A stretch of 52,953 nt of DNA from Streptomyces eurythermus (GCF_014649115.1 NZ_BMSK01000025.1:69393-122345); one strand, 5' to 3'. Counted from the stretch's first letter, positions 7,417 to 16,122 are shown. The notes: generated by a model not told the origin, from the letters alone. Translations and numbers: made by a program.

Positions 7417-8445
7417 TCAGGCGGTCCAGTCGAGGATGACCTTGCCGCCCTTGCCGCTCGCGGCGTCGGCGAAGGCGGCCTCGAAGTCGCGGTAGCCGTA
7501 CCGGCCGGTGATCACGGGGGCGAGGTCGAGGCCGCCCTCCAGCAGCACCGACATCGCGTACCAGGTCTCGAACATCTCGCGGCCGTAAATGCCCTTGATG
7601 GTGATCATCGAGGTGACGATCCGGGCCCAGTCGACGGGGAACTCCTCGGCGGGCAGGCCGAGCATGGCGATCCGGCCGCCGTGGGTCATGTTGGCGATCA
7701 TGTCGCGCATCGCCTCGGGGCGGCCGGACATCTCCAGGCCGATGTCGAAGCCCTCGCGCAGGCCCAGGGTGCGCTGGCCGTCGGCGATGGTCGTCCCGGC
7801 GACGTTCAGGGCGAGGCTCACGCCGATCTTGCGGGCCAGGTCCAGGCGCTCCTCGCTGACGTCGGTGATGACGACGTTGCGGGCGCCCGCGTGCCGGGCC
7901 ACGGCGGCGGCCATCAGGCCGATCGGTCCGGCGCCGGTGATCAGGACGTCCTCGCCGACCAGCGGGAAGGAGAGCGCGGTGTGCACCGCGTTGCCGAACG
8001 GGTCGAAGATCGCGGCCACGTCGAGGTCGACGGGGACCCGGTGCACCCAGACGTTGGACGCGGGCAGGGCCACGTACTCGGCGAACGCGCCGTCGCGGCC
8101 GACGCCGAGGCCGACGGTGGCCCGGCACAGGTGGCGGCGGCCGGCCAGGCAGTTGCGGCACTTGCCGCAGACCAGGTGGCCCTCGCCGCTGACCCGGTCG
8201 CCGACGCGGACGTCGGTCACGTCCCGGCCGGTCTCCACGACCTGCCCGACGAACTCGTGGCCGACCACGAGCGGGGTGCTGATGGTCTGCCGGGCCCAGC
8301 CGTCCCAGGCCCGGATGTGCAGGTCGGTGCCGCAGATACCGGTGCGCATGACCTTGATGAGGACATCACCGGGGCCGATGGCGGGCTCCGGGACGTCCGT
8401 CAGCCAGAGTCCCGGCTCCGCCTTCTCCTTGACCAGCGCCTTCAA
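7417..8445 (-). CDS. tdh: L-threonine 3-dehydrogenase
   Basis: A 342-residue zinc- and NAD-dependent medium-chain dehydrogenase that oxidises threonine to 2-amino-3-oxobutyrate. The catalytic zinc site is ICGTDLH (C38) with GHE (H63, E64). The structural zinc site is C93, C96, C99 and C107. The Rossmann motif GAGPIGLMAA follows in the middle. The TTG at 8443-8445 was chosen as start because AGGAG lies 8 nt upstream and the protein then begins MKALVKEKAEPGLWL, as in other Tdh proteins; the open frame runs further only by chance. It is first of the tdh-kbl-lysR run, with about 220 bp of non-coding DNA before it that should hold the promoter. Confidence 0.95.
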   Translation of the reverse strand: MKALVKEKAEPGLWLTDVPEPAIGPGDVLIKVMRTGICGTDLHIRAWDGWARQTISTPLVVGHEFVGQVVETGRDVTDVRVGDRVSGEGHLVCGKCRNCLAGRRHLCRATVGLGVGRDGAFAEYVALPASNVWVHRVPVDLDVAAIFDPFGNAVHTALSFPLVGEDVLITGAGPIGLMAAAVARHAGARNVVITDVSEERLDLARKIGVSLALNVAGTTIADGQRTLGLREGFDIGLEMSGRPEAMRDMIANMTHGGRIAMLGLPAEEFPVDWARIVTSMITIKGIYGREMFETWYAMSVLLEGGLDLAPVITGRYGYRDFEAAFADAASGKGGKVILDWTA

Positions 8446-8664
8446 CGCTACGGCTCCTGTGGGTGAGGCCCGGCCCGCGGGCACGCCGAAGGAGCCCGCA
8501 CCGGGTCAGAGGGGTGGAATCACCCCGCAATCTGCCCTATGCGCGCGCCGGGGTCCATCGAGCTTTTCTTAACCGGCGCCTCAGCTTTCCTTCAGGCCCC
8601 GCGGGTGTCCCTCATGTCCCTTGTGCCGCGCCGTCCTCGAGCCCGGCTCCGGCGGGGCGGTGCC
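8446..8664. other. Intergenic region upstream of tdh
   Basis: About 220 bp separate the tdh start from the stop of the GAF gene. An A/T-richer patch around 8570-8600 is the likely tdh promoter area. No riboswitch-like fold or clear terminator was recognised. Confidence 0.4.
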
Positions 8665-9237
8665 TCAGAGCGGCAGGCCGTCCAGCGCGCTCCGTTCGAG
8701 GCGTACGACGAGATCGGCCGCCAGCGCCTTGATGGTGTCCAGGCCGGCCCTGCCCCAGGCACGCGGGGATGTGTCGGCGGCACACACCGTGCCGAGCGCC
8801 ATGCCGGAGGCGTCGATGAGCGGGGCGCCGAGATAGGAGCGGATGCCGAACTCGTCGACGACCGGGTTGCCCGCGAACCGCGGAAAGTCGCGCACGTCGT
8901 CCAGGACCAGCGCCTTGTGCCGTACCACCACATGGGGGCAGAACCCATGGTCGCGCGGCAGTACCCGGCCCATCTCGGCCCTGCTGCCGTCCTCGCGGAC
9001 GACCGGGGCGGCCGGGGCGCTCAGGCCCGCGAAGAACTGGTGGTCCTCGCCGATGAAGTTGACCATGGCGTAGCTCGCGCCGGTGAGATGGGCGAGGTGC
9101 CCTGCGAAGGCGTCGAGCGCGGGGTCGGGCCGGTCCGCCAGACCCAGCCGGCGCAGCCGCCGGACGCGGGCGGGCGCCTCCTTGTCCTCGGGGGTGAGCA
9201 GCAGACCCCGGACCGGCCGGGGCGGCTGGTAGCTCAT
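8665..9237 (-). CDS. GAF-domain protein at the end of the conservon
   Basis: A 190-residue protein made almost entirely of one GAF sensor domain (residues about 35-185). Recognisable parts are the helix LAHLTGASYAMVNFIGEDHQFFAGL, the HGFCPHVV segment and the strand pair SYLGAPLIDASGMALGTVCAAD, typical of GAF domains in signalling proteins that bind small ligands or haem-like cofactors. It follows the CvnD GTPase after 62 bp on the same strand, so it is probably part of the conservon transcript and feeds a signal into it. ATG 9237 starts at MSYQPPRP; upstream frame sequence looks non-coding. Ligand unknown. Confidence 0.8.
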   Translation of the reverse strand: MSYQPPRPVRGLLLTPEDKEAPARVRRLRRLGLADRPDPALDAFAGHLAHLTGASYAMVNFIGEDHQFFAGLSAPAAPVVREDGSRAEMGRVLPRDHGFCPHVVVRHKALVLDDVRDFPRFAGNPVVDEFGIRSYLGAPLIDASGMALGTVCAADTSPRAWGRAGLDTIKALAADLVVRLERSALDGLPL

Positions 9238-9299
9238 CGCCGGGCTCCGGCGCTGTGGGTGTACCTCATACAGGAACTCCGTGGACGGTGGGTCTTCGA

Positions 9300-9899
9300 T
9301 CACCTGTGGGCGCCCTGGCCGGGCGTGGCCGCCGGGGCGAGGGCCAGCAGATGGCGTACGAGGGTGAGCAGGGTCTGGACGCCGGAGCTGGAGATCCGCG
9401 CGTCGCAGCGCACCACCGGGATCTCCGGGCCTAGGTCGATGGCGGCCCGCACCTCGTCGGGTGCGTAGCGGTGGGCGCCGTCGAACTCGTTGACGGCGAC
9501 GATGAAGGCGAGGCCGCGCTCCTCGAAGAAGTCGACGGCGGCGAAGCAGTCCTGCAGGCGCCGGGTGTCGGCGAGGATCACCGCGCCGAGCGCGCCCTCG
9601 GACAGTTCGTCCCACATGAACCAGAACCGCTCCTGCCCCGGCGTGCCGAACAGGTACAGCACGTGTTCCGGATCGAGGGTGATCCGGCCGAAGTCCATGG
9701 CGACGGTGGTCTCCATCTTGTTCTCGACACCGTCGAGGCTGTCCGTGCCGACGCCGACCGTGGTGAGCAGCTCCTCCGTGCTGAGCGGCGCGATCTCGCT
9801 GACCGCGCCCACGAAGGTCGTCTTGCCGACCCCGAACCCGCCCGCGACCAGGATCTTGAGCGCGGTGGGGAAGGGGTCAGAGCTGTCGTCGTAGTCCAT
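9300..9899 (-). CDS. cvnD: Conservon GTP-binding protein CvnD
   Basis: A 199-residue Ras-like GTPase. The P-loop is GGFGVGKTT at 20-28; the switch II region reads YLFGTPGQERF; the base-recognition motif is VNEFD (N-x-x-D). Conservon GTPases act with the sensor-kinase-like CvnA, the roadblock CvnB and CvnC in a membrane-linked complex compared to eukaryotic G-protein signalling. Its start overlaps the end of cvnC by 23 bp, so the four genes form one operon. Confidence 0.93.
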   Translation of the reverse strand: MDYDDSSDPFPTALKILVAGGFGVGKTTFVGAVSEIAPLSTEELLTTVGVGTDSLDGVENKMETTVAMDFGRITLDPEHVLYLFGTPGQERFWFMWDELSEGALGAVILADTRRLQDCFAAVDFFEERGLAFIVAVNEFDGAHRYAPDEVRAAIDLGPEIPVVRCDARISSSGVQTLLTLVRHLLALAPAATPGQGAHR

Positions 9900-10254
9900 C
9901 GAGCACTGCCTCCAGCAGAGACCGGTCAGTGGGAGTGTGGTGGTAGGCGGGCGGCTTGGTGGTCAGCGCGCCGCAGTCGACCAGGTCCGACAGCAGCACC
10001 TTGGTGACCACCGCGGGCAGCTTCAGCTGGGCGGCGACCTCGGCGACCGGGACGGGCGCGCGGCACAGGTCGAGGGCCTGCGCGTGCTCGGGGCCGAGAT
10101 AGCCGAGCGGGGTGACGCCGGTGGCCATCACCTGCGACATCAGGTCGAGGGCGATGGTGGGCTCGGTGCGGCCGTCGCTGACCGTGAACGGCCGCACCAG
10201 CCGCCCGGCCGCCTCGTCCAGCCAGGGCCCGTCGCCGGCTGCGGCCACGCTCAA
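9877..10254 (-). CDS. cvnC: Conservon protein CvnC (DUF742)
   Basis: A 125-residue DUF742 protein, the third member of conservons. It has the family opening LVRPFTVSDGRTEPTIALDLMSQV and the winged-helix-like tail CRAPVPVAEVAAQLKLPAVVTKVLLSDLVDCGALTTKPP. It is thought to contact the GTPase and roadblock partner. The start is TTG at 10252-10254, overlapping the cvnB stop as TTGA; GTG at 10246-10248 is an alternative. The 3' end overlaps cvnD. Confidence 0.92.
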   Translation of the reverse strand: MSVAAAGDGPWLDEAAGRLVRPFTVSDGRTEPTIALDLMSQVMATGVTPLGYLGPEHAQALDLCRAPVPVAEVAAQLKLPAVVTKVLLSDLVDCGALTTKPPAYHHTPTDRSLLEAVLDGLRRQL

Positions 10255-10685
10255 GGCCTCGTCGCCGCGGGGTCCGCGGTCTGCTGCCGGGGAGCGGTCA
10301 CCAGGTAGGGGCGCACGCTCTTGACCAGCATCGCCATCTCGTAGCCGAGCACGGCGGCGTCGGCCTCGCGGCCGGCCAGCACGGCGAGACAGGTGCCGGA
10401 GCCGGCGGTGGTGACGAAGAGCAGGGTCGCGTCGAGTTCGACCACGACCTGGCGCACGTCGCCGCCGTCGCCGAACCGGACGCCCGCGCTGCGGCCGAGG
10501 GAGTACAGGCCGCAGGCCAGCGCCGCCATGTGGTCGGCGCTGTCGGCGTCCAGGCCGTGCACGGACTTCACCAGCCCGTCGGAGGAGAGGAGCACCGCGC
10601 TGGTGGTGTGCGGTACGCGCTGCACGAGGCCGCTCAGCAGCCAGTCGAGGTCGGATGCGGGGATGGTCGGCGCATCGCTCGCCAT
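10251..10685 (-). CDS. cvnB: Conservon roadblock/LC7 protein CvnB
   Basis: A 144-residue roadblock/LC7-domain protein (DLDWLLSGLVQRVPHTTSAVLLSSDGLVKSVHG, then the central beta strands LVVELDATLLFVTTAGSG), the second conservon partner and a likely regulator of the CvnD GTPase. ATG 10685 was chosen because AAGGAG stands 10 nt upstream and the length fits the family. The same frame is open further up to an ATG at 10784 that overlaps the cvnA stop as ATGA, which would add a Pro/Ala-rich 33-residue extension by coupled translation. Confidence 0.92.
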   Translation of the reverse strand: MASDAPTIPASDLDWLLSGLVQRVPHTTSAVLLSSDGLVKSVHGLDADSADHMAALACGLYSLGRSAGVRFGDGGDVRQVVVELDATLLFVTTAGSGTCLAVLAGREADAAVLGYEMAMLVKSVRPYLVTAPRQQTADPAATRP

Positions 10686-10780
10686 GGTGGATCGACTCCT
10701 TGGGGTACGAAGATCTGCGGGAGCGCTGGGGGTGGGGGTACGACGTGCGGGGGCGGGGACGGGGGCCCGAGCGGGTACGG

Positions 10781-13195
10781 TCATCCGGTCGGGGCGCTCC
10801 CGTCGGCTCGGCCGGTACCGCGAGCGCCGTCCGGCGCGGGCAGGTGGGCGCGCGCCTGGGGTATGGCGGCTGGGGCCGGTAGTTGCTCGGGGGTGGTGTG
10901 GTCCGGATCCATGTGCTCTGAGCCCATGTGGGGTGCGTCCATGTGGGCGGAGGACGTGTGGGGTGCGTCCATGTGGGCCGAGGCCGTGTGCTCGGACGCC
11001 ATGTGCGCGGAACCCGTGTGGGCGGGAGCTGTGTGCTCGGGCGCCATGTGCGCAGAAGCTGTGTGGGGAGCCCCCATGTGCGGGGCGTTCATGTGGGGCG
11101 GATCCATGGGGCCATGGGCGGGGTTCGCGTACGCCGCTTCGCCGAAGGCCCTGTACGTCCTCCCCTCCCCCGTCGTTACCCCGTACTCCCGCTCTTCCCG
11201 CCCCGGCTCCCCGTACCCGGACTCCAGGTGCTGCTGGGCCTCGGCGAGTCCGAACCCGCGCTGGAAGGCGGCCATCAGGCCGGGGTCGTGGCCGGCGACG
11301 GTGCCGGCGTCCTGGCGCGGTGCCGGGCCGCCGCGCAGTTGGGGCGCGATGTGTTCCTGGGCGCGCCTGCGGGGCAGTTCGGGCTTGTCCGTGGTGTCGC
11401 GCGCCATGTCGACGCGGGGGGTGGGCGGCAGATGCGTGTGTGCCTCCACCACCGGCCGGTCCTCGGCGCTGACGCCGGGCACGGCGTCGGCGGGGTTGGG
11501 CCGGGTCCCCTGGGCGCCGCGGACCGGCAGCGGGGGCGGGGCGCCTGCGCCACGGCGTCCGCGCGTACCGTTCTCGGCGTCGCGCCGCCCGGAGCCGCGC
11601 TGCGCGTGCCGCCGCCGCCCGGTACCCGGCGCCGGTCCGGCACCGGCACCGGCACCGGTCGTCCCGTCCTCGGCCGAGGTGCCGCCGGTTCCGGTCCGTC
11701 CGCCCTCGGTCCCTCCGCCCCCGGTCCCCGTGCCGGTGACCAGCGCGGAACCGTTTCCGGCGCCGCCCCCGCCACCCTGCCCGGTCGTGTCCAGGCGCGC
11801 GTCCCCGGGCGAGGACGCGGACACCGGCACCCGGGGCTGCGGCACGGCGACGACCTCGGTGCCCGGGCCCGCGCCCGCGCCCGTGTGCTCACCCGATCCC
11901 GATCCCGATCCCGACAGCGGCACCGGCACCGGTCCCGCCCCCTCATCCGGTCCCGTACCGGCGTCCGTGTCCGCGCCCGGCACGACCCGGTCCTGCCCCA
12001 GCAAGGCCTGGGGGACGACGAGGACGGCCTGGACACCGCCGTAGATGTTGGTCTGCAGGCGTACCTGGATGCCGTGCCGGCGGGCGAGCTGGGAGACGAC
12101 GTAGAGGCCGATGCGGCCGTCGGCCAGCAGGCTGGCGACGTTGACCTGGTCCGGGTCGGCGAGCAGGGCGTTCATCCGGTTCTGCTCGGCGACGGGCATC
12201 CCCAGCCCGCGGTCCTCGACCTCCACGGCGAGCCCGGAGGTGACGAGGCCGGCGCGGAGCAGCACCTGGGTGTGCGGGGCGGAGAACACCGTGGCGTTCT
12301 CGATGAGTTCGGCGAGCAGGTGGATGACGTCGGCGACGGCGTGGCCGCGCAGCTCGCCGTCGACGGGCGGCACCAGCCTGACCCGGGAGTACTGCTCGAC
12401 CTCGGCGATGGCGGAGCGCAGCACCTCGGTCATGCTGACCGGGTTGCTCCACTGGCGGCGGGAGACGGCGCCGCCGAGCACGGCGAGGTTCTCCGCGTGC
12501 CGCCGGATCCGGGTGGCCAGGTGATCGACGTGGAAGAGGCCCTTGAGCAGCCCGGGGTCCTCGATGTCGTTCTCCAGGTCGTCGAGGATCGAGATCTCCC
12601 GGTGCACGAGGGACTGAAGCCGGCGCGCGAGGTTGACGAACACCTCCAGCTTCTGTTCGCTGCCCGTCTGGCTGGAGAGCTGGGCGGCCCGGACGACGGC
12701 GGTGACGGCGCCGTCGTACGCGCGGGCCAGGTCAGCGGCGAGCAGCTCGAAGTCGTCGGCGTCCGCGGGCGGCCCGCGGCGCCGGCCGCGCTGGGGCGGG
12801 GCCTCGCCCTGCCGGAGCGCGTCGACCAGGGCGTGCAGGTCGGCCTCGACCCGCGCGGCGGTGCGCCGGAGCGCGTCGACGCGGTCGGCGATCGAGCGGG
12901 CGGCGCGGTCGGCGGCCACGGCGGCGATGAGGATGCCGGCGACGGTCACGCCCGCAGCCGCGGCGACCATGGCCCACAGCAGGGGCCCGGTGTGCGTCCC
13001 GGCGGAGCGGACGCTGAACAGCACCGCGGCGCCGGCGCCGAGCGCGACCGCGAGGGGCGGCAGGACGGCGAGCCGCATCAACTGGGGCCGTATGTGCGTC
13101 TCGGGCAGTGCGGGAGCGGGTCGGGCGACCGGCCGCCCGTGCCGGCCGCCCTCGCGACGGTCGGCGCGGGCGGCCGGCGCTCGGAGGTGAGACAT
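10781..13195 (-). CDS. cvnA: Conservon sensor histidine kinase-like protein CvnA
   Basis: An 804-residue membrane protein. Two hydrophobic segments at about 43-62 and 74-95 anchor it, followed by a basic linker. A helical dimerisation region (about 180-245, with HREISILDDLENDIEDP) precedes the ATPase domain, with N box ELIENATVFS at 296-305, G1 DRGLGM at 328-333 and G2 ADGRIGLYVV at 358-367. From about 400 on the protein is low-complexity (Gly/Thr/Ser/Pro). Residues 701-770 are fourteen pentapeptides beginning with His. It is the sensor of the conservon, upstream of cvnB-C-D. ATG 13195 has GAGG 8 nt upstream; an in-frame GTG-rich extension further up looks non-coding. Confidence 0.9.
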   Translation of the reverse strand: MSHLRAPAARADRREGGRHGRPVARPAPALPETHIRPQLMRLAVLPPLAVALGAGAAVLFSVRSAGTHTGPLLWAMVAAAAGVTVAGILIAAVAADRAARSIADRVDALRRTAARVEADLHALVDALRQGEAPPQRGRRRGPPADADDFELLAADLARAYDGAVTAVVRAAQLSSQTGSEQKLEVFVNLARRLQSLVHREISILDDLENDIEDPGLLKGLFHVDHLATRIRRHAENLAVLGGAVSRRQWSNPVSMTEVLRSAIAEVEQYSRVRLVPPVDGELRGHAVADVIHLLAELIENATVFSAPHTQVLLRAGLVTSGLAVEVEDRGLGMPVAEQNRMNALLADPDQVNVASLLADGRIGLYVVSQLARRHGIQVRLQTNIYGGVQAVLVVPQALLGQDRVVPGADTDAGTGPDEGAGPVPVPLSGSGSGSGEHTGAGAGPGTEVVAVPQPRVPVSASSPGDARLDTTGQGGGGGAGNGSALVTGTGTGGGGTEGGRTGTGGTSAEDGTTGAGAGAGPAPGTGRRRHAQRGSGRRDAENGTRGRRGAGAPPPLPVRGAQGTRPNPADAVPGVSAEDRPVVEAHTHLPPTPRVDMARDTTDKPELPRRRAQEHIAPQLRGGPAPRQDAGTVAGHDPGLMAAFQRGFGLAEAQQHLESGYGEPGREEREYGVTTGEGRTYRAFGEAAYANPAHGPMDPPHMNAPHMGAPHTASAHMAPEHTAPAHTGSAHMASEHTASAHMDAPHTSSAHMDAPHMGSEHMDPDHTTPEQLPAPAAIPQARAHLPAPDGARGTGRADGSAPTG
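10886..11095 (-). repeat. Fourteen 15-bp repeats encoding His-Met/Thr-x3 pentapeptides in cvnA
   Basis: The 210-bp block encodes 14 consecutive five-residue units of the form H-(M or T)-x-x-x, with x mostly Ala, Ser, Pro, Asp, Glu or Gly. Every unit begins with His; eight have Met and six have Thr at position 2. The DNA repeats are degenerate at the other positions, so selection seems to act on the protein. Regular His and Met suggest metal binding, possibly copper or nickel; this is inference. Confidence 0.85.
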
Positions 13196-13750
13196 CTGCG
13201 TCCTCGTACTGGTCCGTCGGGCTTGTGGTCCTCGTGCGGTGCGCGCTGCGGGCATGCGTCGATGCGGGCACGCGTCATCGCGGTGTCGGCCGACGGGACC
13301 GGGGAATCCGGCCGCATGCCGCCCGACGGACACTCACAGTAGTTGCCCGCGCATCCTGTGTGGTGGGCAGTTGACAAAGTCCCCCGAGGAGCGTCCCGCT
13401 CTGGTATGAGGAGCCGTACGACAGACCGATAACCCGGCCGAGTTTCCCCCGGACGGGGCGAAAAAGACCGGTGCGACCTGGTCGGAAGCGATCAGAAAGC
13501 AAGACCGGGGGCGGCTGAGGCACGACCGGGGGCGGCGGGCCGATCCGGCCCGCCGCCCCCGGTCGGGTGTGAACACACGAACGCCAGTACCCCCCGGCCG
13601 ACCGCCGGGTCGGCCTCCCTCACGGGGGCCGCCCTGGCGAATGTCACCGAGAGTGGTCGCCTTGGCCTGGAGTCGTCGAACGACATCGGCGGAGCCGCGG
13701 GCGGCAAGGCCGGCGGCGCCTTCGGGCCAGGACTTCTCCGCCGCCCGTGT
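13196..13750. other. Intergenic region upstream of the conservon
   Basis: About 555 bp without a credible gene. The part nearest cvnA should hold the conservon promoter, though no clear -35/-10 pair was recognised. The far end carries a strong hairpin (13524-13564) behind the STAND regulator gene. Short frames here have no codon bias or ribosome site that would support them. Confidence 0.5.
13524..13564 (-). terminator. Strong hairpin downstream of the STAND regulator gene
   Basis: A perfect 18-bp GC-rich stem (13524-13541 with 13547-13564) closes on a 5-nt loop. It lies about 190 bp after the stop of the leftward STAND gene and upstream of the conservon promoter, so it insulates the two units. 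No T tract follows. Confidence 0.65.
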
Positions 13751-16039
13751 TCACCGGTTGTCCAGTTCGGCGAGGCGTTCCCGGGCCTCGGTGAGGCTGT
13801 TGGGGTCGGCCGTCACGCCGAGGGCACGGCACCGGGAGAAGGCGTCCCGGGCCTCGGCACGGTGCCCGGCGGCCAGCAGGCTGTTGCCGAGGTGGACCAG
13901 AACACGGCTCTCCATGGCCGTGTTGCCGCCGGCGCGGCACAGTTCCGCGGCGACGCTCAGGTGCTCGACGGCCGCGTCCCAGTTCCCGAGGCGGGCGTGT
14001 GCGCCGCCGAGGACCGTCCGCAGGTTCATGCGGGTGAACTCGGCGACGTGCGGCTCGATGCGGTCACCGGCCTGGTCGAGGAAGGAGAGCGTGCTCAGGG
14101 TCGCCGTGATGGCTTCCTCCAGGCGTCCTCCGTCCACCAGGAGCTGATCGTGCTCGACCCTGGACTGGAGGGCGCCGTGGAGGTCGCCGGCGGTCTCGAA
14201 GAGCGCGGCCCCCTCGCTGTTGTGTCGCGCCGCCTCGGCGTGTTCGCCGAGCAGCCGGAGGGCCCAGGCGGCGTACTTGTGGGACCAGCCCTGCTGGGAG
14301 AGGTCGCCGGCGCGCCGGGCCGCGGCCAGGGCCTCGGCGGAGCGGTCGAGGCTGTCGTGGGGGCGGCCTTCGCAGACGAGCAGGGCCCAGGCGTGGTAGT
14401 TGATCTGGGTGGCTTCCAGGAGGGGATCGCCAAGGGCCTGCGCGGACCGGGCGGCGGTGGCGAAGACCTCGGTCCAGTGGCCCCAGAAGATCCACTGGTC
14501 GGAGAACCAGTGCAGGGCCTCGGCCACCTCGACCACGGTGGCGTGGTCGCCGGCGGCAGCGGCCGCGCGCAGGGCGGCCAGCCAGTTGAGGCCCTCGTCC
14601 TGGAGCCACTGCCGGGCGTGATCGGCGGTGGAAAGGTCGACGTCGCTCTGCCAGGTGACGGGCGGGGCCCCGTGGTCGGGTTCGTACCAACGGCCGGCCA
14701 TGACCGTGGTCTCCAGCAGCCAGCGGTGCAGTGCCGAGCGGGCCGCCTCGGCCACTCCGGCCGGTTCCTCGGCCCGGAGCCGGCCGCGGGCGTACAGGCG
14801 CAGCAGGTCGTGGAAGCGGTAGCGGTCCCGGTCCGTGCCCAGGAGGCCGGTCTCGACCAGTTCCTCGAGGGTGTCCTCGGCGTCGAACAGGGACTGCCCC
14901 GTCAGCCGGGCGGCTCCGGCGGCGCCGGCGTCGGGGCCGTCGACGAGGGACAGCAGCCGGAACATGCGGGCGGCGGCGGGAGTGAGCTGGCGGTAGGACA
15001 GGTTGAAGGCCGCCGGCAGTTGGAGGTCGCCGGCGGTCAGGGTGTCCAGGCGGCGTTCTTCCAGCGCGAGACGGTCGGCGAGGCGGCGTACCGACCAACC
15101 GGTGCGCGTGGCCAGCCAGTTGCCCGCCACCCGCAGGGCCAGCGGCAGGTTGCCGCAGTGGCCGGCCACCTCGGCCAGCGCGCCCGGGTCCGCTTCCGCC
15201 CGCTCCCGGCCCACCAAGGCGGTCAGAAAGGCGGAGGCCTCGACCGGGGAGAGCTCGTCGAGGGTCAGACGGTGCACGCTCTCCAGGCCGGTGAGCATGC
15301 GCCGGCTGGTCACCAGCACCATCCCCGCGCCCGCGCCGGGCAGCAGCGGGCGGACCTGGGCTTCGTCGCGGGCGTTGTCCAGCACCAGCAGGCAGCGCCG
15401 GTCGGCCAGCACCTGCCGGTACAGCTCGGGGTGCCCCTGCGGACCGGCCTTCGCCAGGTCCCGGTCGGCCACGCCGAAGGCCTTGAGGACACCCAGCAAC
15501 AGCTCGGGCGGCTCGGGCGGGACGTCGTCCATTCCCCGCAGGTCCACCATCAGCTGCCCGTCCGGGAACCGGTCGGCCAGCTCCCGCGCGGCGTGCAGCG
15601 CCAGGGTGGTCTTGCCCGTTCCCGGCGGCCCGGACACCGTCACCACCACCGGACGTCCGTGCCCGGCGGCCCTGGGCCCCGCCCGGCCGGCGGAGCCGTA
15701 CTCGGCGGCGAGCTCCGCCAGCCGGCCCAACTCCTTCTCCCGGCCCACGAAGTCGTCGATGCCGCGGGGGAAGGCGCGTACGCCCAACGGGCTGTAGCCC
15801 CGGTCACGACCGGACCGGGCGGCGGCCAGCAGTCGCTCCCGCTCCGCCTCGCCGAGTCCCAGGCCCTCGGCGAGCGCGGCCACCGTTCCCCGCTGCGGTG
15901 CCGCTCGCCGGCCCCGTTCGAGATCGCCGATCCCCCGCACACTCACCCCCGACGCGGCGGACAGAGCCTCGATCGTCAGCGACGCCTCCAGCCGCAATTC
16001 CCGCAGCAGCGCCCCGAACGCCGTACTCTCACCGGCCAC
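13751..16039 (-). CDS. STAND regulator: XRE HTH, NB-ARC ATPase and TPR domains
   Basis: A 762-residue signal-transduction ATPase. Residues about 8-72 are an XRE-type HTH (LRLEASLTIEALSAASGVSVRGIGDLERGRR). The NB-ARC domain starts with DDFVGREKEL near 96, the P-loop GPPGTGKT at 137-144 and Walker B CLLVLDNA at 216-223, then GNLPLALRVAGNWLA. A winged helix (YRFHDLLRLYARGRL) leads into tetratricopeptide-like helices over the last 250 residues. It resembles AfsR-type regulators without the SARP domain. Ligand-induced assembly would switch it; targets are unknown. It lies 83 bp after the AceTr-like gene on the same strand. An AT-rich stretch at 16090-16117 may hold its own promoter. Confidence 0.88.
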   Translation of the reverse strand: MAGESTAFGALLRELRLEASLTIEALSAASGVSVRGIGDLERGRRAAPQRGTVAALAEGLGLGEAERERLLAAARSGRDRGYSPLGVRAFPRGIDDFVGREKELGRLAELAAEYGSAGRAGPRAAGHGRPVVVTVSGPPGTGKTTLALHAARELADRFPDGQLMVDLRGMDDVPPEPPELLLGVLKAFGVADRDLAKAGPQGHPELYRQVLADRRCLLVLDNARDEAQVRPLLPGAGAGMVLVTSRRMLTGLESVHRLTLDELSPVEASAFLTALVGRERAEADPGALAEVAGHCGNLPLALRVAGNWLATRTGWSVRRLADRLALEERRLDTLTAGDLQLPAAFNLSYRQLTPAAARMFRLLSLVDGPDAGAAGAARLTGQSLFDAEDTLEELVETGLLGTDRDRYRFHDLLRLYARGRLRAEEPAGVAEAARSALHRWLLETTVMAGRWYEPDHGAPPVTWQSDVDLSTADHARQWLQDEGLNWLAALRAAAAAGDHATVVEVAEALHWFSDQWIFWGHWTEVFATAARSAQALGDPLLEATQINYHAWALLVCEGRPHDSLDRSAEALAAARRAGDLSQQGWSHKYAAWALRLLGEHAEAARHNSEGAALFETAGDLHGALQSRVEHDQLLVDGGRLEEAITATLSTLSFLDQAGDRIEPHVAEFTRMNLRTVLGGAHARLGNWDAAVEHLSVAAELCRAGGNTAMESRVLVHLGNSLLAAGHRAEARDAFSRCRALGVTADPNSLTEARERLAELDNR

Positions 16040-16093
16040 TCCGCCTCCAGGCTCCCCACTCGAGCGGGATGCCCGAGCACGTCCGGGGCATTT

Positions 16094-16117
16094 TAACGTG
16101 CAACTAAATTGTCGTTA
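16094..16117 (-). promoter_or_regulatory. AT-rich interrupted dyad before the STAND gene
   Basis: TAACG (16094-16098) and CGTTA (16113-16117) face each other, with CAA and TTG nested inside and a CTAAA centre. The inner spacing differs by one base on the two sides, so the symmetry is imperfect. It is the most AT-rich stretch nearby and lies 55-78 bp upstream of the STAND start, so it could be promoter and operator. Confidence 0.35.
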
Positions 16118-16122
16118 CCGGC

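Noticed and set aside
7382..8664. Glycine riboswitch controlling tdh-kbl
   Set aside because: No tandem aptamer-like fold was recognised in the 220 bp before tdh or the 35 bp between the genes.
10928..13342. An 804-codon open frame on the plus strand opposite cvnA
   Set aside because: It mirrors cvnA codon by codon in a high-GC gene, has low-complexity sequence and no recognisable domain; the minus-strand frame has clear kinase motifs.
13275..13707. Short minus-strand frames in the gap upstream of cvnA
   Set aside because: No ribosome site, no domain and composition of non-coding DNA; one covers the terminator hairpin.
13862..16096. A 744-codon plus-strand frame opposite the STAND regulator
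   Set aside because: Shadow of the minus gene, rich in G, V and Q with no domain; the minus frame has P-loop and HTH.
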